A stretch of DNA of 64,000 nucleotides. It comes from Liquidambar formosana (lineage: Eukaryota > Streptophyta > Magnoliopsida > Saxifragales > Altingiaceae). The stretch's first letter is position 1, and every line of letters starts with the position of its first letter. The stretch covers positions 23,602,717 through 23,666,716 of the forward strand of contig CM077828.1 in NCBI GenBank assembly GCA_039720395.1, given 5' to 3'. Both the position numbers and the translations under genes were made by a program. Positions 10,173 to 23,183 of the stretch are shown here, in pieces. The notes under the pieces were generated by a model, which saw only the letters and a list, made by a program, of their open reading frames with translations, was not told the origin of the DNA and ran no database searches.

Positions 10173-13100
10173 TCATACCTGGCTCAGTATTAGTGTAAGA
10201 TTACTAGCCGGACATCTCTGCCCCCTGCGACGTCTAGTTATCTTTCCCCAACCTGTTAGGCTTCTCTCATCAAAACCCAGTTCACTTCTTTTAGTTTGCT
10301 GATTCAACTGTGAGCAGACAGTTGTCTCCACCACATTGGAAGTAGAAATGCACGACCGTCTCCTCCCCCTCACCCACCCATTTCTACTTGCATTTTTCCT
10401 TGACAAACCTGTTTCCCAAGGAGTACCAGCAGCTTCCATCAGCCCTTCTATTGTTTGAAGATCCTCAGTCACCTCATGCCTTGATAGGGAGGTGAGGCAA
10501 GGGAGAACTTCGCTTTGAAAGTCCTTCCACCGCCTCCCCCTCCTCATACGACCCCTCCTCTGCTGTCTTGGCAGCAAAGTGGCATCAGTTTCTTCCTGTT
10601 TTTCGCAATTACTCTTACATGAGTACTCTTCCACCTTTGTCTCTGTTAGCTTCAATGTCATTGCCTCAAAGTAATCAATCGCATCATTCAAAATTTCTTT
10701 GCCACCATCCTTGCCACTCATATCTACTCCAATTTCATTCTCTGAATCAACTGCCACAGAAAAAACTACACCTGCAAACCAACGCAGGGGGTCACCTGAA
10801 GAAGCTTCAGATGATTCGCAAGTGGCACTCTCCAAACAAATTTGAACCCCAGATGATGAAATGGAAACTAAAGCCTCTGCTGCAAACCTCAGTAGTTCCT
10901 CTTGTTGGTCCCCATTTTCCTGTCCTGACAATTGAAAAGGTGTCTCAAGTGGGTTTTCATCAGATTCTCCTCTAGGTGGAGAACATTCCTCCTTTTCTGG
11001 ACTCACAGGTGCCTCCAGATCAATTTCTGCTGTGCTTTTCAAGACAGACCTTTGAACAAAGAGTGTTGGTGAAGCATCATCATCATTTATGCACGAGTTC
11101 AAGTCAATGTGATTACCAAATCGCAAGTGTTTTTTACCTAACCCAGTCCTTACAACCATATCATCAGCAGTCTGTTTTCTCGATTCAGGTATAGGATCAG
11201 GGACCAAGTAAATATCTCGTACACCAACATTCTCACTATTCTCAATGTCTTCATCCTCAGATGGACACTGATCAGAATTAGAGGGGGAGGTAAGAGAAGA
11301 AAACTGGTCATTACTTGGGCATTCACTTTTGTCAACCCTCTTCGGCTCAACATCTCGGATACATGATGAAAAGGCCTGGAAAAATCCTGATTTCATTGAG
11401 TTTGAACCTCTTCCTTTCCTGGGGATTCCATCATAAAATAGCTTCGCTTTACGCCAAGGTGATTCCCCTGATGTATCTTCAAGCTTTTCTCCATCCATAG
11501 TTCGAGTGTCTAGTTTGGAAACTGCGACAACTGGAGAACAGTCTGGAGGCATGAAATTCAAATTCATATCCTTCACAAACTTCACATCCATGGTCTCTGA
11601 ACCCTTAGAGTACTTTGTAGGGCCATGTCCAGAAGCAGAATCAGTCTTGTTATTGCACTTCATGTAATCAAATCTGGTTGATGTGGCACAAGCCTCTGAT
11701 GTCTTCGACTCTAATTGGGATCCATGGCAGAAGCTGTTTTGGAGGGAGCTCATACTCATAGAACTTGGACTGTGCCTCAAACTTTTACTAAACTGAATTT
11801 TGCCTCCAATAAGCCCAGAGCTTCCAATTGATGATTTAGAACCCTTTCTTAATGTAGCAGGGGTGTTAAAGCATGGGAGTGCTTGAACAGCTATAGGATT
11901 CCGGTTCCAATCATGTTTAGATTTTCTCCGAGTTGTAACTGAGGACGACTCAAAACTGGCCATATTAGATTGAGGAACAAGTTGACATGAAGTGGGCATG
12001 CAAGAGGCACCAACCAGTTTGGGATGGTTACTTCTGGAGAGAATACGATTTCTTTTAGGAATATCTAAACCAAAATTTATTCTTTCACTGCATGTTTTTT
12101 CGTTACTTTTATCCAAGGGAAGTGATGTTGGAAGTTCATGAGCCTTCTTAGCCTCAACTTGTAATGGTTTGGATGATGTGGATAATTTTTCTGAACAGAA
12201 TCCTTTAGCAAAAGAGTTCAAATTGCTTCCACTTTGCCCTGAAAAGAATCGTTGTACAATATGAATACATCACGCATTCAAAAATGAAAATAACATGAAG
12301 AAATGATTTGACATAAGAAGAATTTGAAGAATTATAAAATTTATATCTATATATATATACAAAAAAAAAAAAAGGAGAAAAGATTGAGGAAATTCAAAGA
12401 AGATGCTGAACCAATCATTTAAATTTGATGTAACCTTGCCAAAGAATTCTTACCAGCTTCGTCATTACAGGGTAGCCACTCCCCTCCTCTTTCCTTCTTC
12501 TCTGCATCTAGAATGTTTGAACAAGATTCAAGATCACTTATTGTCTGAGTATTTTGAGAAGTTTCTTTGGACAAAACTTGAAAGCCTGTATTTGTTTTTT
12601 CAGACAGATCATGGTTTGGGATCTCCCTATGACTGGTGACAGGTGATAGAAAATCAACAGAATTCAAAGATTCTGCGTCCTCAAACTGGAACGGTTCGTT
12701 CAAGTCAATTAAACCAGTAGTTCTCCTTAAAAAAGAATCAGTTTCAGGCACAACTTTAGAAATTTTCCTCAGAGAATAGCTAGGCACATCACTATCTCGT
12801 TCCTCTTCAAACCATTCGCCTTCTTCACTATCAACATACTCATTGGCTGGAAGTTGAAGATCCAACTTCCTTTTCTGAAACTTCTGGCACTTAGACTCCA
12901 ACAGTTCAGAGTATTTGTAATTTCCTTCAGTTTGGTCAAAATCATGCCCCGCTTGCATGCTCTTCCTCCCTTCAGTAAAACTCAGAGGCAGTTGAATGTT
13001 TTCAGCACTTGAAACAGATGGTCTATCACAAGCAGGGTTAACCCAGGGCAAGCTTGGGACATCTGCAGATGGGTCAAGATCATGGCCTGTTTGCATGCTC

Positions 13101-14394
13101 TTTTCTTCAATAAAACTCAAAGGCGGTTGAATGTTTTCTGCGCTTGAAACAGATAGTCTATTACAAGCCGGGCCAACCCAGGGCAAGCTAGGGACAAGTG
13201 CAGACGGTATTTGAGTCAAGAAAGGATTCGATTGTGATGTCTCCAACTGTATATGATGTTTATATAATTCTTTACTTCTAATTTCAACCATTAACTCCCT
13301 TTGTCTTCTATAAAGGCGATGGAGTTCATGAACCTGAATGACCAAAACGCATTTCAAAAGCATAGAAGTGTTTAAGAACAATAATAAATATTCAAGAAAA
13401 TCAGGCCCATTATGTCTGAACTTGTTAATGATAAATGCCAAATGAATGCAATAAGGTTGTGTGCATAATTGCAGAAGACTTAAGGAAGAATGACTTCAAA
13501 TAAGGATTACAAGGATGATTTCTATAGGCCTGTTGCAGGGATCTTTTTCCTTTTGTAGAAAGTTGAAGCCAAATATAACACTTGGGAATTTGTCTTTCAA
13601 AAAATGCTTTTATTTCACCCCCTGAAATACCCCTTTTTTTTCTCAGGTTGAGGTGCCCAAACACTTCTTGGAACAAATTCTACAATTACCCCAAGCAATT
13701 GCATGTTTAACTCTTCTTATGTCCTCTAAATAAGTTGCATAGTAAGCCCTAATGGCTAGCAGAAATCACAGTTCCTTGAGTTGCCAGATACTTCAATACC
13801 CAAAATTGATTAGCAAGGTAATTGACATTTTGATTTTCGAAGTAATGTAAAAGAGACTATTTCATATCATGCATCGGATCATTTTAAGGATTTGAAGAAA
13901 TAAACCTATTCGCAGCTTTCTATATTAGTCTGGAAACTGTATAATGACTCAAATTCTTCGCAGTAACTCCAATCATTTTTTATTTATGAAGAAGTAACTC
14001 CAATCATTGTTTCATAGTAACTCCCTAGAAGGGGGAAAATATTGTGCCAACAAACGATATGCAAAATAAAATGAAAGGATTTTCACTTCTATCAGACATC
14101 CAAATGTTCTTAAGTCAAGGAAACATAACAAGTATGATTTGATAGCTTGATGGTGAAAGTTGAGAAAAAATTTACCTGATCCCTGAAAAGGACTTCATGT
14201 TTGAGCATTGTCTGCTTTATCACTTCCTTGTCATACCCTAAATGTCGATCTGGAGCAGGTGGTGGCAAGAAAATGTTGTAGTAGTGCCCACCGTCCAAGG
14301 TTTTACTAACATTATATAGTGGCCACTTACTGCAGTGAGCATCCACATTAAGGTCCTGCGTGGAGTGATGTCCTGGGAGGCTCTTACACTGCAT
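10173..14394 (-). CDS. DUF863-family plant nuclear-type protein (spliced)
   Basis: The CDS joins three exons read on the minus strand: 14394-14176, 13333-12454 and 12238-10173, about 1054 aa. The junctions are GT-AG: GGGATCAG/GTAAAT, CATTCAG/GTTCAT, GAAGCTG/GTAAGA and TTTTCAG/GGCAAA. The reading frame is continuous across both junctions. The N-terminus MQCKSLPGHHSTQDLN, the VHELHRLYRRQREL helix opening exon 2, and the C-terminal block with RGRRWKDFQSEVLPCL, TPWETG and basic RRRRGQR motifs match the DUF863 family of land plants, whose biochemical role is unknown. The exon opens after an in-frame TAG at 14419-14421, so the first ATG at 14394 is taken as the start. Exon 2 carries an in-frame tandem repeat, listed separately. 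Confidence 0.9.
12943..13206 (-). repeat. In-frame tandem duplication inside DUF863 exon 2
   Basis: Two adjacent copies (12943-13080, 138 bp, and 13081-13206) encode repeats of about 46 residues. Each contains VPSLPWV-PAC, SVSSAENIQ-PLSF and KSMQ-GHD. The copies differ by substitutions and by a small in-frame indel (RK in the second protein copy). The frame is kept. Confidence 0.92.
13334..14175 (-). other. DUF863 gene intron between coding exons 1 and 2
   Basis: An 842-bp intron with a GT at 14175-14174 and an AG at 13335-13334 on the gene strand. It is AT-rich and holds no recognisable nested gene. Confidence 0.85.
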
Positions 14395-14418
14395 ATTTGC
14401 CCCTGTTGCTAGCAATTC

Positions 14419-15938
14419 CTATGGAGAACAAATTTGACTTAATAACAGAACAAGAGATAACTGAGCACCATCAACTTATTTATGAGAAAAACTTGCTATG
14501 GAACTAATAATAGGTAAGATGTTATGTAAGCATTATTGCAAGGGCTTCTTGATTGCAATGTACATAAAAAATGTAAAGAAAGGCCTCATGAAAGAAAGCC
14601 AAAATTCAGGCAATTTTTAAATTCAACTTTCTTCGCCACAGATTAGAGTCATCACTGCAACTGCAAGCACACAAGTATCTTCTCAATGTGGATAGCTAAA
14701 GCAAACCCATATAATATATATATATATATATATGCTAAATCAGAGCTTGAATTCAAACCAGATAAGCATTCTGCAAACCGTAAGAGTTTAAAGGGTAAGT
14801 CATTATATGACTAATACATCATCCATTGCCATGAGGAAACTTCATAAAACCTGCAAGCACATAGACATCAAAATAATCTTGCTTCTAATGTATATATCCG
14901 GAAATGAGCATAAAGAGAATTCAGGATTTGGGAAATTTTTCATCCTCAGAGCACCTAAGAATTGGCAAGCTGATTGGGAAAGATGCAAAGAAAATGCAAG
15001 AACTAATTTGAGAGACAAAAGCAACATACATTAAGAAAAAAAGATGTATTGCTTTTTAATCTGAACAAACTCCAATAATAATGTAGGACTTACAGTAATC
15101 AGTTCAACTGAAATATAAGGGCTAAATTCATGTTATTATTTAATCTGAACCAACTCCAATAACAATGTAGGACTTACAGTATTCAGTACTACTGAAATAT
15201 AAGGGCAAAATTCATATCCGCACTTGATGGAGTCAGGAATAAGTTGGGAATCTTGGGAATAATTCAAGAAATTTGTCACACTTGAAATGAGCCCACAAGT
15301 TATCAAGCCACCAAAACATTGTTATCACCAAGAATGAATGATAAATGACGTAGTACTTCCAGAGACAGATAGCCAACCATGGGATATAACAGCAGTACTA
15401 TCCACAAAGTAATCTATCTATTAGAATAATAAGGAGAATAAATATCTGATTACATTGTTCAAACATTGAGCAGAGCAGGATCAAGTTATTTAGACTCCCC
15501 TGCTCAGCAATGAGTAAAAGCCCAATCAAGGTTAGTATTTAGACTTCTCATGCCTCAGAAAAGTTTCATATGTATATGTGTGTGTGTGTATACAGAGAGA
15601 GAGAGAGAGAGAGATGGAAAAATAAGGGGGAATTTTAGATTGATACAGGTACCAAAGGCATGACCAGAACATAATTAGAATCCTAAGGGGAATGTATATA
15701 ACAAAAGAAAAAAAAAATCCCACAAAGGATAAATCACTACTTAGATATAAAAGCTCATCAAATCATTGCAATAAGAATCCAATAAAAGCAACAGTAATAT
15801 TAATAATGAGTAAGCAGTTCAAAAGAAACAAAAGGAATTAAAAAAAATGCCCAAACCAATTATCAAATCAAACAAACAAATGAAGAAGTGTATATATATA
15901 TATCAAACATCAAATTAACAGGATAATTAAAAATATAC
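14419..15938 (-). other. Probable 5' UTR intron of the DUF863 gene
   Basis: Bounded by an acceptor (CTCCATAG) before 14418 and a donor (TTTGAG/GTATAT) at 15938. It contains a two-copy tandem duplication (15055-15215), a (TA)n run near 14718-14733 and a (GA)n run near 15594-15614. No coding sequence is supported. Confidence 0.5.
15055..15215. repeat. Two-copy tandem duplication, about 90-bp period
   Basis: TTTAATCTGAAC-AACTCCAATAA-AATGTAGGACTTACAGTA and ACTGAAATATAAGGGC occur twice in the same order, with a few substitutions. It lies in the presumed 5' UTR intron. Confidence 0.8.
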
Positions 15939-16100
15939 CTCAAACCCAGATGCTCTACCATCCCCTCTTTCAAAAATCCATCATGGATTTTCTCATTCAA
16001 CAACTCAAGGCTTGAGCGTGTCAACAACTCAAGGCTTGAGCGTGCCAAGCAAAAAGAAGAAGCCCATGAACCAATGGACAGTGTAGGAACTGCAAGAGCT
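15939..16100 (-). other. Putative 5' UTR exon of the DUF863 gene (5' limit unknown)
   Basis: On the minus strand the sequence ends in CTGGGTTTGAG followed by a GTATAT donor. It lies upstream of the first coding exon, before (CT)n/(AG)n tracts that often surround plant transcription starts. It contains a 22-bp direct duplication (CAACTCAAGGCTTGAGCGTG) at about 15998-16043. The outer boundary is a guess. Confidence 0.35.
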
Positions 16101-16237
16101 CAAAAAAGGAAGTGGGTGAACCTGAAACGCCATCAAAGGGGAGGCTTAGATCGTCATCAGGGGTAAAAAATCAAAGTGAGGAGAAAAAGAAATGGAGATT
16201 TGCATCCGCTGGGCCAGTCCCTCAATGGAGATGTGGA

Positions 16238-16339
16238 AAGAGAGAGAGAGAGAGAGAGAGTTGGAATGAGAGATCCCAGATAAGAAATCTACAGAAGGAA
16301 ACAAACTTACATGAGAAGAGACATGATATATATGTCAAC

Positions 16340-16380
<41 letters not shown>
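16238..16380. repeat. (AG)n and (CT)n microsatellites upstream of the DUF863 gene
   Basis: (AG)n runs at 16238-16260 and (CT)n at 16343-16380 on the plus strand. They lie upstream of the DUF863 gene and may belong to its promoter or 5' UTR. GA/CT tracts of this kind are common near plant transcription starts. Confidence 0.85.
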
Positions 16381-16381
<1 letters not shown>

Positions 16382-16614
16382 GAGTATATATTTGATTTGA
16401 TTTGTTTCTCGCTCATATTTGTTTTTGGATTATTCGAGGATGTGTGGGAAAGAAGGGTCCGTCTATGTGAGAGCGCCCCATTTCGTCTTTCCATCATTTT
16501 TTTCATCTTTTTTTTTTTTTTTTTTGGGCATGCAATTTAACTATTTAAGACATAGAATATAGGATGCCTTAACGTATTTATCACATTTATTATTTTATAT
16601 TGGTATAAATTTTT

Positions 16615-16780
16615 ATTTTTTTTAAAAATGTAAAAGTGACCTACATTTGCACTCGAAGTTGGTAAAAAAAATTGGTCAATATCATTTGTATTTGTATAAT
16701 TTTTTTCAAAAATATGTAATGGTAACCTACATCTGTCGTCAAAGTTGATGGAAAAAATTTTGATCAATATTATTGAATGG
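16615..16780. repeat. Two-copy diverged tandem duplication, about 93 bp
   Basis: Two segments of the form AAAAATGTAA-(A/T)GGT(G/A)ACCTACAT, then CAAAGTTG-TGG/GGTAAAAAA, then T(G)ATCAATAT follow each other. They are clearly related but diverged. Confidence 0.55.
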
Positions 16781-18912
16781 AACAGCATCAAACTTTGATG
16801 ACCGCAAGTTATTAAATTATGTAATATTTTTTGATATCTAGCTATAACACTCATTGAGTGAGTGATTTTGAATCCAAGTTCATAAAGAAGTATTGATAAA
16901 AGAGTTTTATCAAGACACTTATGAAAATCTTCCCCATCCTTGATAATATAATAATAGTACACATATTGGTTGCTTGTATTATATGCAAGGGGAAGGAAAT
17001 TGAGCTCTTAAATTGCATTTCATGTCACTAATGGCCTTTGGGCCTAATGACACATCCAACATTAATAAGGGCAAGGATTTGCAGAGATGTTAATTTCAAC
17101 TCCACGTGGGTGCATGTGTAAGTGTGTTCCTCTATCGTTTGGCCCCAAAAGAAAAAAAAAAATGGCAGCATTATATGCTGAAGAGGGCTTGAGCAGTGCA
17201 AGGTCATAGTGCTCAAGTTTAAACTTTACCACTGGTCTTTATGACTTAATGGTGATACCAAGGAGGGTAAAAATTTGACTGGTTCTAGTTCGTGGGTTAA
17301 TTCCCCTACAATATAACTAAAAAGCAAAAGTTTAAACTTTGCATTTGCTTTCCCTTTTATCATTCTTTTAAGTTAAGTTGTGAAGCTCTCGTGACTTTTT
17401 ATTTGATTTTTTTTTTCTTTTCTTTAAAGTGTGAGCTATCTTTTTCTATATTTTTTAAAGATTATCAATTGAATATATATTTTTGTACAATTCAATATTG
17501 TGAGACTTAGGCAGCATGAGGAATTTGTTCTAGTATATAAAATCTAAAGACAAATATTACCACACACCACCTAATTTATTTTGTAATAATAGACTTGCCA
17601 CTTTTGACCAATTGGGTTTCTCTTTCTCTTATTAAGAAAGATTTCAAAAGAAACCAATCCCATGAAATAAAGTGCTGAATTAAAAAACTACGTAAAAAAC
17701 ATAAAAATATAAAATAAGATATTGAATCTTCTATACTACCTTGATTCTTCCTATTTAATTATGAACCTATTGAAATATATTGTTTTTTTTTTTTTTTTAA
17801 TTTATTTATTTCTACAAGGTACTTTAATGTTCTTTAATTGGCTAACAAGAGTAGATTCTAGATAGTGGTCCCCTTTACCATTTTTAAATGACCATCCATG
17901 TGGGTGTATTGATATTTCACTCTAATTACATAAATAACCCTTTTTCTTTATTTAATTACAAAAATGTATTGCTCATTTTTGCGGTTCAGAAAAGCTACAT
18001 CAAGCAAGCCCATCATCCGCTAATCAATGAACTCTTTACATTTGAGGTGATGTTGCACAAATTTTAAGACACGTAGCTTGAATGTCGAGAATCCTATAAG
18101 AGTTTTACTTTTGAAAATTTTTCAGTATAAAAAACTATCAAAAGTTTTCATTTCTTTACTTTAATTAAAAATAAATAAATAAAAAATAAAAACTTATCCA
18201 ACAGGCCGTAAAATTATATGTCAACTTTAACTGTTGTGTATGAATAATTTTGTCATATTTTAAACTAAATTTATTCGTCAACTTAACCATTATGTATCTA
18301 CCATCTTGTCATATTTTTAACCGAATTTATACCAATGGAACAAACTTAATTCATAGCAAGAAGGATGAGGGCGCCTTCATGATAGACAAACTCTCTAGGG
18401 TCTATATAGACAGACTCTTAGCAATAATGAAAGGTGACCTATTGTAATCAACTCATCATGATACATCTTAAATTCCTTTAGAAAAAAGGTTTGGTTTGAC
18501 AATTATGCCACATACGAAGAATTGTTGGGGAGTCAATTGAGCCTTATCATTCTAGATTTTTTTTTTTTCCCCCAAAACTTGGATTGAATTATTGAAATAT
18601 GACCCACATCATGCCCTAGTTGTTGTCACAGAAATTGCCTAAAAACTTCAACCAGTAAAAGGTTTGTGAACCAAATTTGTAGAGGCTTGGGTCTTCAATG
18701 AGGGTTAGGGTAATTTTCAAGAACTTGAGATTGTGGTTAATAGATAGTTGTTGTGAATAGAATCTCATTGATTACTTAGCGGTCACATCTGTGTACTCCA
18801 GCCATGAATTTGTTGAATTTGTCAAATTGAAAGTATTAAAGTAAGTTTGAAATTTTCAGCTAATGTTTCATCCAACTTTCATGGTCCCTTATGAAATTAA
18901 TACTCCAATATA

Positions 18913-18948
<36 letters not shown>

Positions 18949-20360
18949 GGGAGATGATCGAATATAGACCATCCAGGATAGATTGTACGGTTGTGAATCG
19001 TTCATAACTTTTATATGCGTTTGCGTGTTTTCCAAGCATGACTCCTAACTATGCGATCCCGTCCTACACGAGCTTCATCTTCATCTCCCAAAAAAATTCA
19101 ATCACACCTTTTTTTATCTCTTTCTCATGGGTCAAACCATAAGCCAAGATAAGGTGTGAAATAATGTGAAGTGAGTCATACCTTACGATCGTTTTAGGGA
19201 ATTAGTTCAACGAAAAGTCTGGATACCTAGTCTCCCCACCCCCCTTCTAGAAAAAAAAACATAGATATAGCAAAATCTATGATTCATATATGTTCGATGG
19301 AGTTTGTTAAATCAAGTTTAAGTTGGTTAGATTAAATTTAGCAGTCAAAATATTAGGAAGAATATCTATGCATGATTTATTAATATTTTCAACGGAACAT
19401 TCAACCATGACATTCCTATTCAAAAATTCAATTTTTTTTTTTTTTTTTATACTAGAGGAAAAAAAAAACAATGATACAGAATAAAATCATTTCATATAGT
19501 TAATATTTAATAATAATTCAGATGAACACAACAATTCCTTAAATTGAATCATTTTATTGTGACGTAGGCAAGCACACCTGGTTCATGCCTTTCTATCAGT
19601 CTAGGTCATGCTTTTTCTTTTTCTTGTCCCACTTTATCTAAATAGTGGATGCTAATAACTAATAGTACAAAATTTTCAACTCAGATAAAAAAATAAAAAT
19701 AAAAATAAAAATAAGAAAGAAAAAGAAAAAGGAAAAAAGAAGGTATAAAATCTTCTTTTTAAAGCTACTAATCCTCTCATTAGCATTTTGTGTTACCCAA
19801 TTTAGTAGTAAACCTTCTTTTGGTATTACTTTTCATTTTTTAAAAGAAATACTTTTGATTTTTTATTTATTAAAAATTAGGATTATCTCGTGTTTTACTT
19901 CTATTGAGGTTTTATCCCCAAATTATATCCCTAACGACCTCAGTACCAACACAAGTAGTTATAGTTACGAAAAATCGAAAGACTAACCCTATAAAATCAA
20001 AAGTCTTACTGACTTGTGAAGAAGAATTCATATAATATTATAATCCTCTAAATGGTAAAAGGTTGAGATTTCACTCTATGATTGAAAAGAAAGCAAAGTC
20101 CATTTTCCACATTAATTTTTAAGAATTTCTAATAGGCCATCGAATGAGGCTTTCTTTTGGTTCAGTGAAAACCCCACAATGTCGCTTTCTCTTGAATGAG
20201 AATTACCTCCAATAATTAATTCCCCGCCGCTAATTTACCCTTACAATCTTATTTAAAATTTAAAATTTTCGCATTAGTCCATGATATTTTTCTAGCAGAA
20301 TGTTAATGATGTCAATTTTATTCTCCTTCAGAGTCAATCTTTTTTCTTTGTTTTATTTTT

Positions 20361-20392
<32 letters not shown>

Positions 20393-22252
20393 CTTTTGAT
20401 TCCTCTTATATATATATATATATATAGATAGATCGGAGATGATCAAATAACAAAATGAGCAAATGCTGACATAACTTATTAATAAGGGGTATATTGGGTT
20501 AATGTACAGGGTACAACTCATAATGCATGGTGTTGATATAACTTATCTGAACATATACTAATATAGTCAAGATTATATATAGTAAAAATGGATCGATATT
20601 GCTTAAAATAATATTTCAAAATGACCACTAGCATATTTTGAAGGATAATATAATAAATGTTATGCATGCATCTTGGTTCAAATCCTTCACCCATTAGACA
20701 ATTGTGTTATGAAATATTGGTAGGTAATTTCCATTCGGCATAATTACCCATTTACTTCTGTTTTTTTCCTTTTCAACTGAATAGGTGGAGTAGGAATTCA
20801 CATGTGCACATGCACACACCAACCACTCATTGAATTTTGGAATCCTTCAGCTAGAGACGAATAGTATCATCCCTACAATATATTTTTATTCCGTATAACC
20901 AATGTATGTGTCAAATTAGATAAAATATACATGCGATTACACTTGACAAATGTACCATGTCTAGTCTGACATATGAAACGGTTATATGAAGTAATTTTAT
21001 ATAACACAACCGAGCGTTTAGTTAGTAATAAGATTTTCGCGCTCGGGTTTAAGTTTTTACAATGGTTTGGTGGGACTAACCTACTTTTTAGTGTCCAATG
21101 CTTGTGGTGGGACCTAAGCTTCGGCGCCAACATAGGTTCGATAGGTTTCTTATAGATTAGTTGTGTGTTGCTAAGGTGCAACGATTGGCGGATATGTAGA
21201 GTCACCTATCTACATATCCATTTATTTGACTGAAAAAAATTAAGAAGTAAATTTATATAACATTTGAGAATGAAAGATAATTTGATGTGATAGCACATAT
21301 GTTTATTGGACACAAATCATCAATCATTTTTTTCTCTTTTTTGTACTATGAATAAGATGCGGAGGAAAAGTCAAAGTATCACATATCTACGATTAGAGTT
21401 AATGAAATAACACACACATATGACTTATTTCAAAAACTTAGGCTACTTTTTAGAGGCACATAACCTTACTTATAAACCAATCCTAACATTCCCGCTGCAT
21501 TGTTGTGTTATCTATAATTTAACAACACGTGAGAGTTGGTATGCATTTTAAGAGGCGCATATATGTCTCAAAGAATAATTTTTCAAAATTTTTGCATAGA
21601 AATCTTAGACCACGAAATCCTAAAATTTTTCCTATCTTTTTTTAATAAACGGGAAAACAAAGTAAAACGAACAAAATTAAATCTAAGAATAGCAACCCCA
21701 AGATAACCCTTAAGAATAAACCCTCATAACTTCCTAGGAAAATGGCTAATCCAAACAAAAATACCCTTATAACAATATCTTCATATAAAATAAAATTAGG
21801 GAAATCTTTGTGAGACCAACACAAAAAATTTAGGTAGGTCAATTTGTAAATTTGATTAACAGAGGGATATAAATGCAGAAAGACGGTAGAATCGTCCGTA
21901 CAAATTTCTTCTCTCTCTACACGTATAAAGCTTTGCCCGTTGCGGCCGAAATTCCTGCGGCGCCTTCCCTTTCTTTCTTTGTTCTCCAATCCCGATGTCC
22001 CAGAATCTTTTGCCTTCCAATTAAATTAGACACTGTGTTGCCGTAAACTACGAATATGCCACTAATCTCCCCGTTATTACCGAATTGTCCCTCGTTAGGT
22101 CATTGTCTTGTGTTTCACACTTCCACACCATCACACCTTCCTAGATCTGCCTTTCGGGCCCCACAGGGCCTGGGCCGGTGGGCCCCAACTTATCAAGAAA
22201 AAAAATGCTGCCTTCCTAAGGTGAGAGGAATCCAATGCGGGAGCATCTAGAA
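16781..22252. other. Long intergenic stretch, no gene seen
   Basis: AT-rich sequence with simple repeats: (TA)n at 18918-18944, (CT)n at 20367-20392 followed by (TA)n to about 20427. It also holds a copy of the short TIR repeat near 20464-20560. Short ORFs around 18250-18447 and 20873-21205 show no domain or codon pattern that I trust. Nothing else is recognised. Confidence 0.5.
20464..20560. mobile_element. Copy of the short TIR repeat family seen at 1 and 3292
   Basis: The left TGCTGACATAACTTATTAA block pairs inversely with a right GGTGTTGATATAACTTATC block. The centre carries TTAATGTACAGGGTACAA, matching the window-start copy. Confidence 0.5.
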
Positions 22253-22261
22253 TAGGGGCCT

Positions 22262-22682
22262 CTATTGACACCCCTAAACTTACTTTATTTATTTATTTAT
22301 CCCCATTTATTTTAAATTTCTTAAAATTTTATTAAAAATATAAATAGTTTTAATGAAAACTGGTTACATTTTCAATAGAAAACATCAATTTAAAACTTTG
22401 TAAAAGAAAGTTTGTTTAAAATCTGTGGTTTAAGTAGACTATTGGCCATTTAAAGTCTTTATAACTATAAAAATGAAATAAAAACTGTAAATGACCCAAA
22501 AGTACACTTAAATCACAGATTTTGAAAAAAAAATTAATTCTACAAAGTTGTTTCAAAATGATATTTTTGAGTTTTCTAGTGGATTATGAAGTTAGTTTTT
22601 ATGAAAACCCTTATATTTTTCATAAAACCTTAAGAAATTTAATATAAGTCGGGAATAAAAAGCAAGTATTTGATGCCAATAA
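22262..22682. mobile_element. Foldback element related to the one at 22783
   Basis: A near-complete inverted repeat of about 420 bp. The left arm (TATTGACACCCCTAAAC inward to TTAAGTAGACTATTGGCC) matches the right arm read in reverse. The central arms share AAACATC-TTTAAA and GAAAGTTT-TTAAAATCT blocks with the element at 22783-23183. The outer ends diverge, and no target duplication could be identified. No coding capacity. Confidence 0.65.
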
Positions 22683-22782
22683 CCACCCCTTTAGAATAAT
22701 GTGATGGTCCTGCGCTGACTTTGAGCTTACTAAGAACACTTGCTAAAACCGGGCCTAGGTTACATGGATCAGTGAGCTTTAT

Positions 22783-23183
22783 TGGGTTTGGATATTGCAA
22801 CCCCTTCAAGTGATCTCTCCATCCCACTAATTTTGATATTTTTAAGGTTTAAGAAAAATATAAAAAGTTTTTATAAAAAGTGATCATGTAATATACTAGA
22901 AAACATCATTTTAAATAACTTTGTAGAAGAAAGTTTTTTCAAAATCTATTATTTAAGTCGACTTTTTGGCCATTTATAATCCTTATTTCATTTTTGGCCA
23001 AAAAGTCCACTTAAACTATAGATTTTAGAAAAAAAAATTTTTACAAAGTTGTTCAAAATGATGTTTTCTAGTGCATCCCAATGTCAATTTTTTAAAAAAC
23101 CTTTTATATTTTTCTGAAATTTTTAAAAATTAAAATTAATAAAGTGAAGAAATCATTTGAAGGGATTGCAATATCTAGACCCA
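22783..23183. mobile_element. Foldback MITE, 401 bp, with 8-bp TSD
   Basis: The ends TGGGTTTGGATATTGCAA and TTGCAATATCTAGACCCA are inverted, and pairing continues through most of the element. It is flanked by identical AGCTTTAT at 22775-22782 and 23184-23191. The 8-bp duplication suggests a hAT- or Mutator-derived MITE. It would fold into a single long hairpin and has no ORF. Confidence 0.8.

Noticed and set aside
10568..11500. Plus-strand ORFs opposite the DUF863 exon
   Set aside because: They are shadows on the antisense strand. The minus-strand frame has the family motifs and splice sites.
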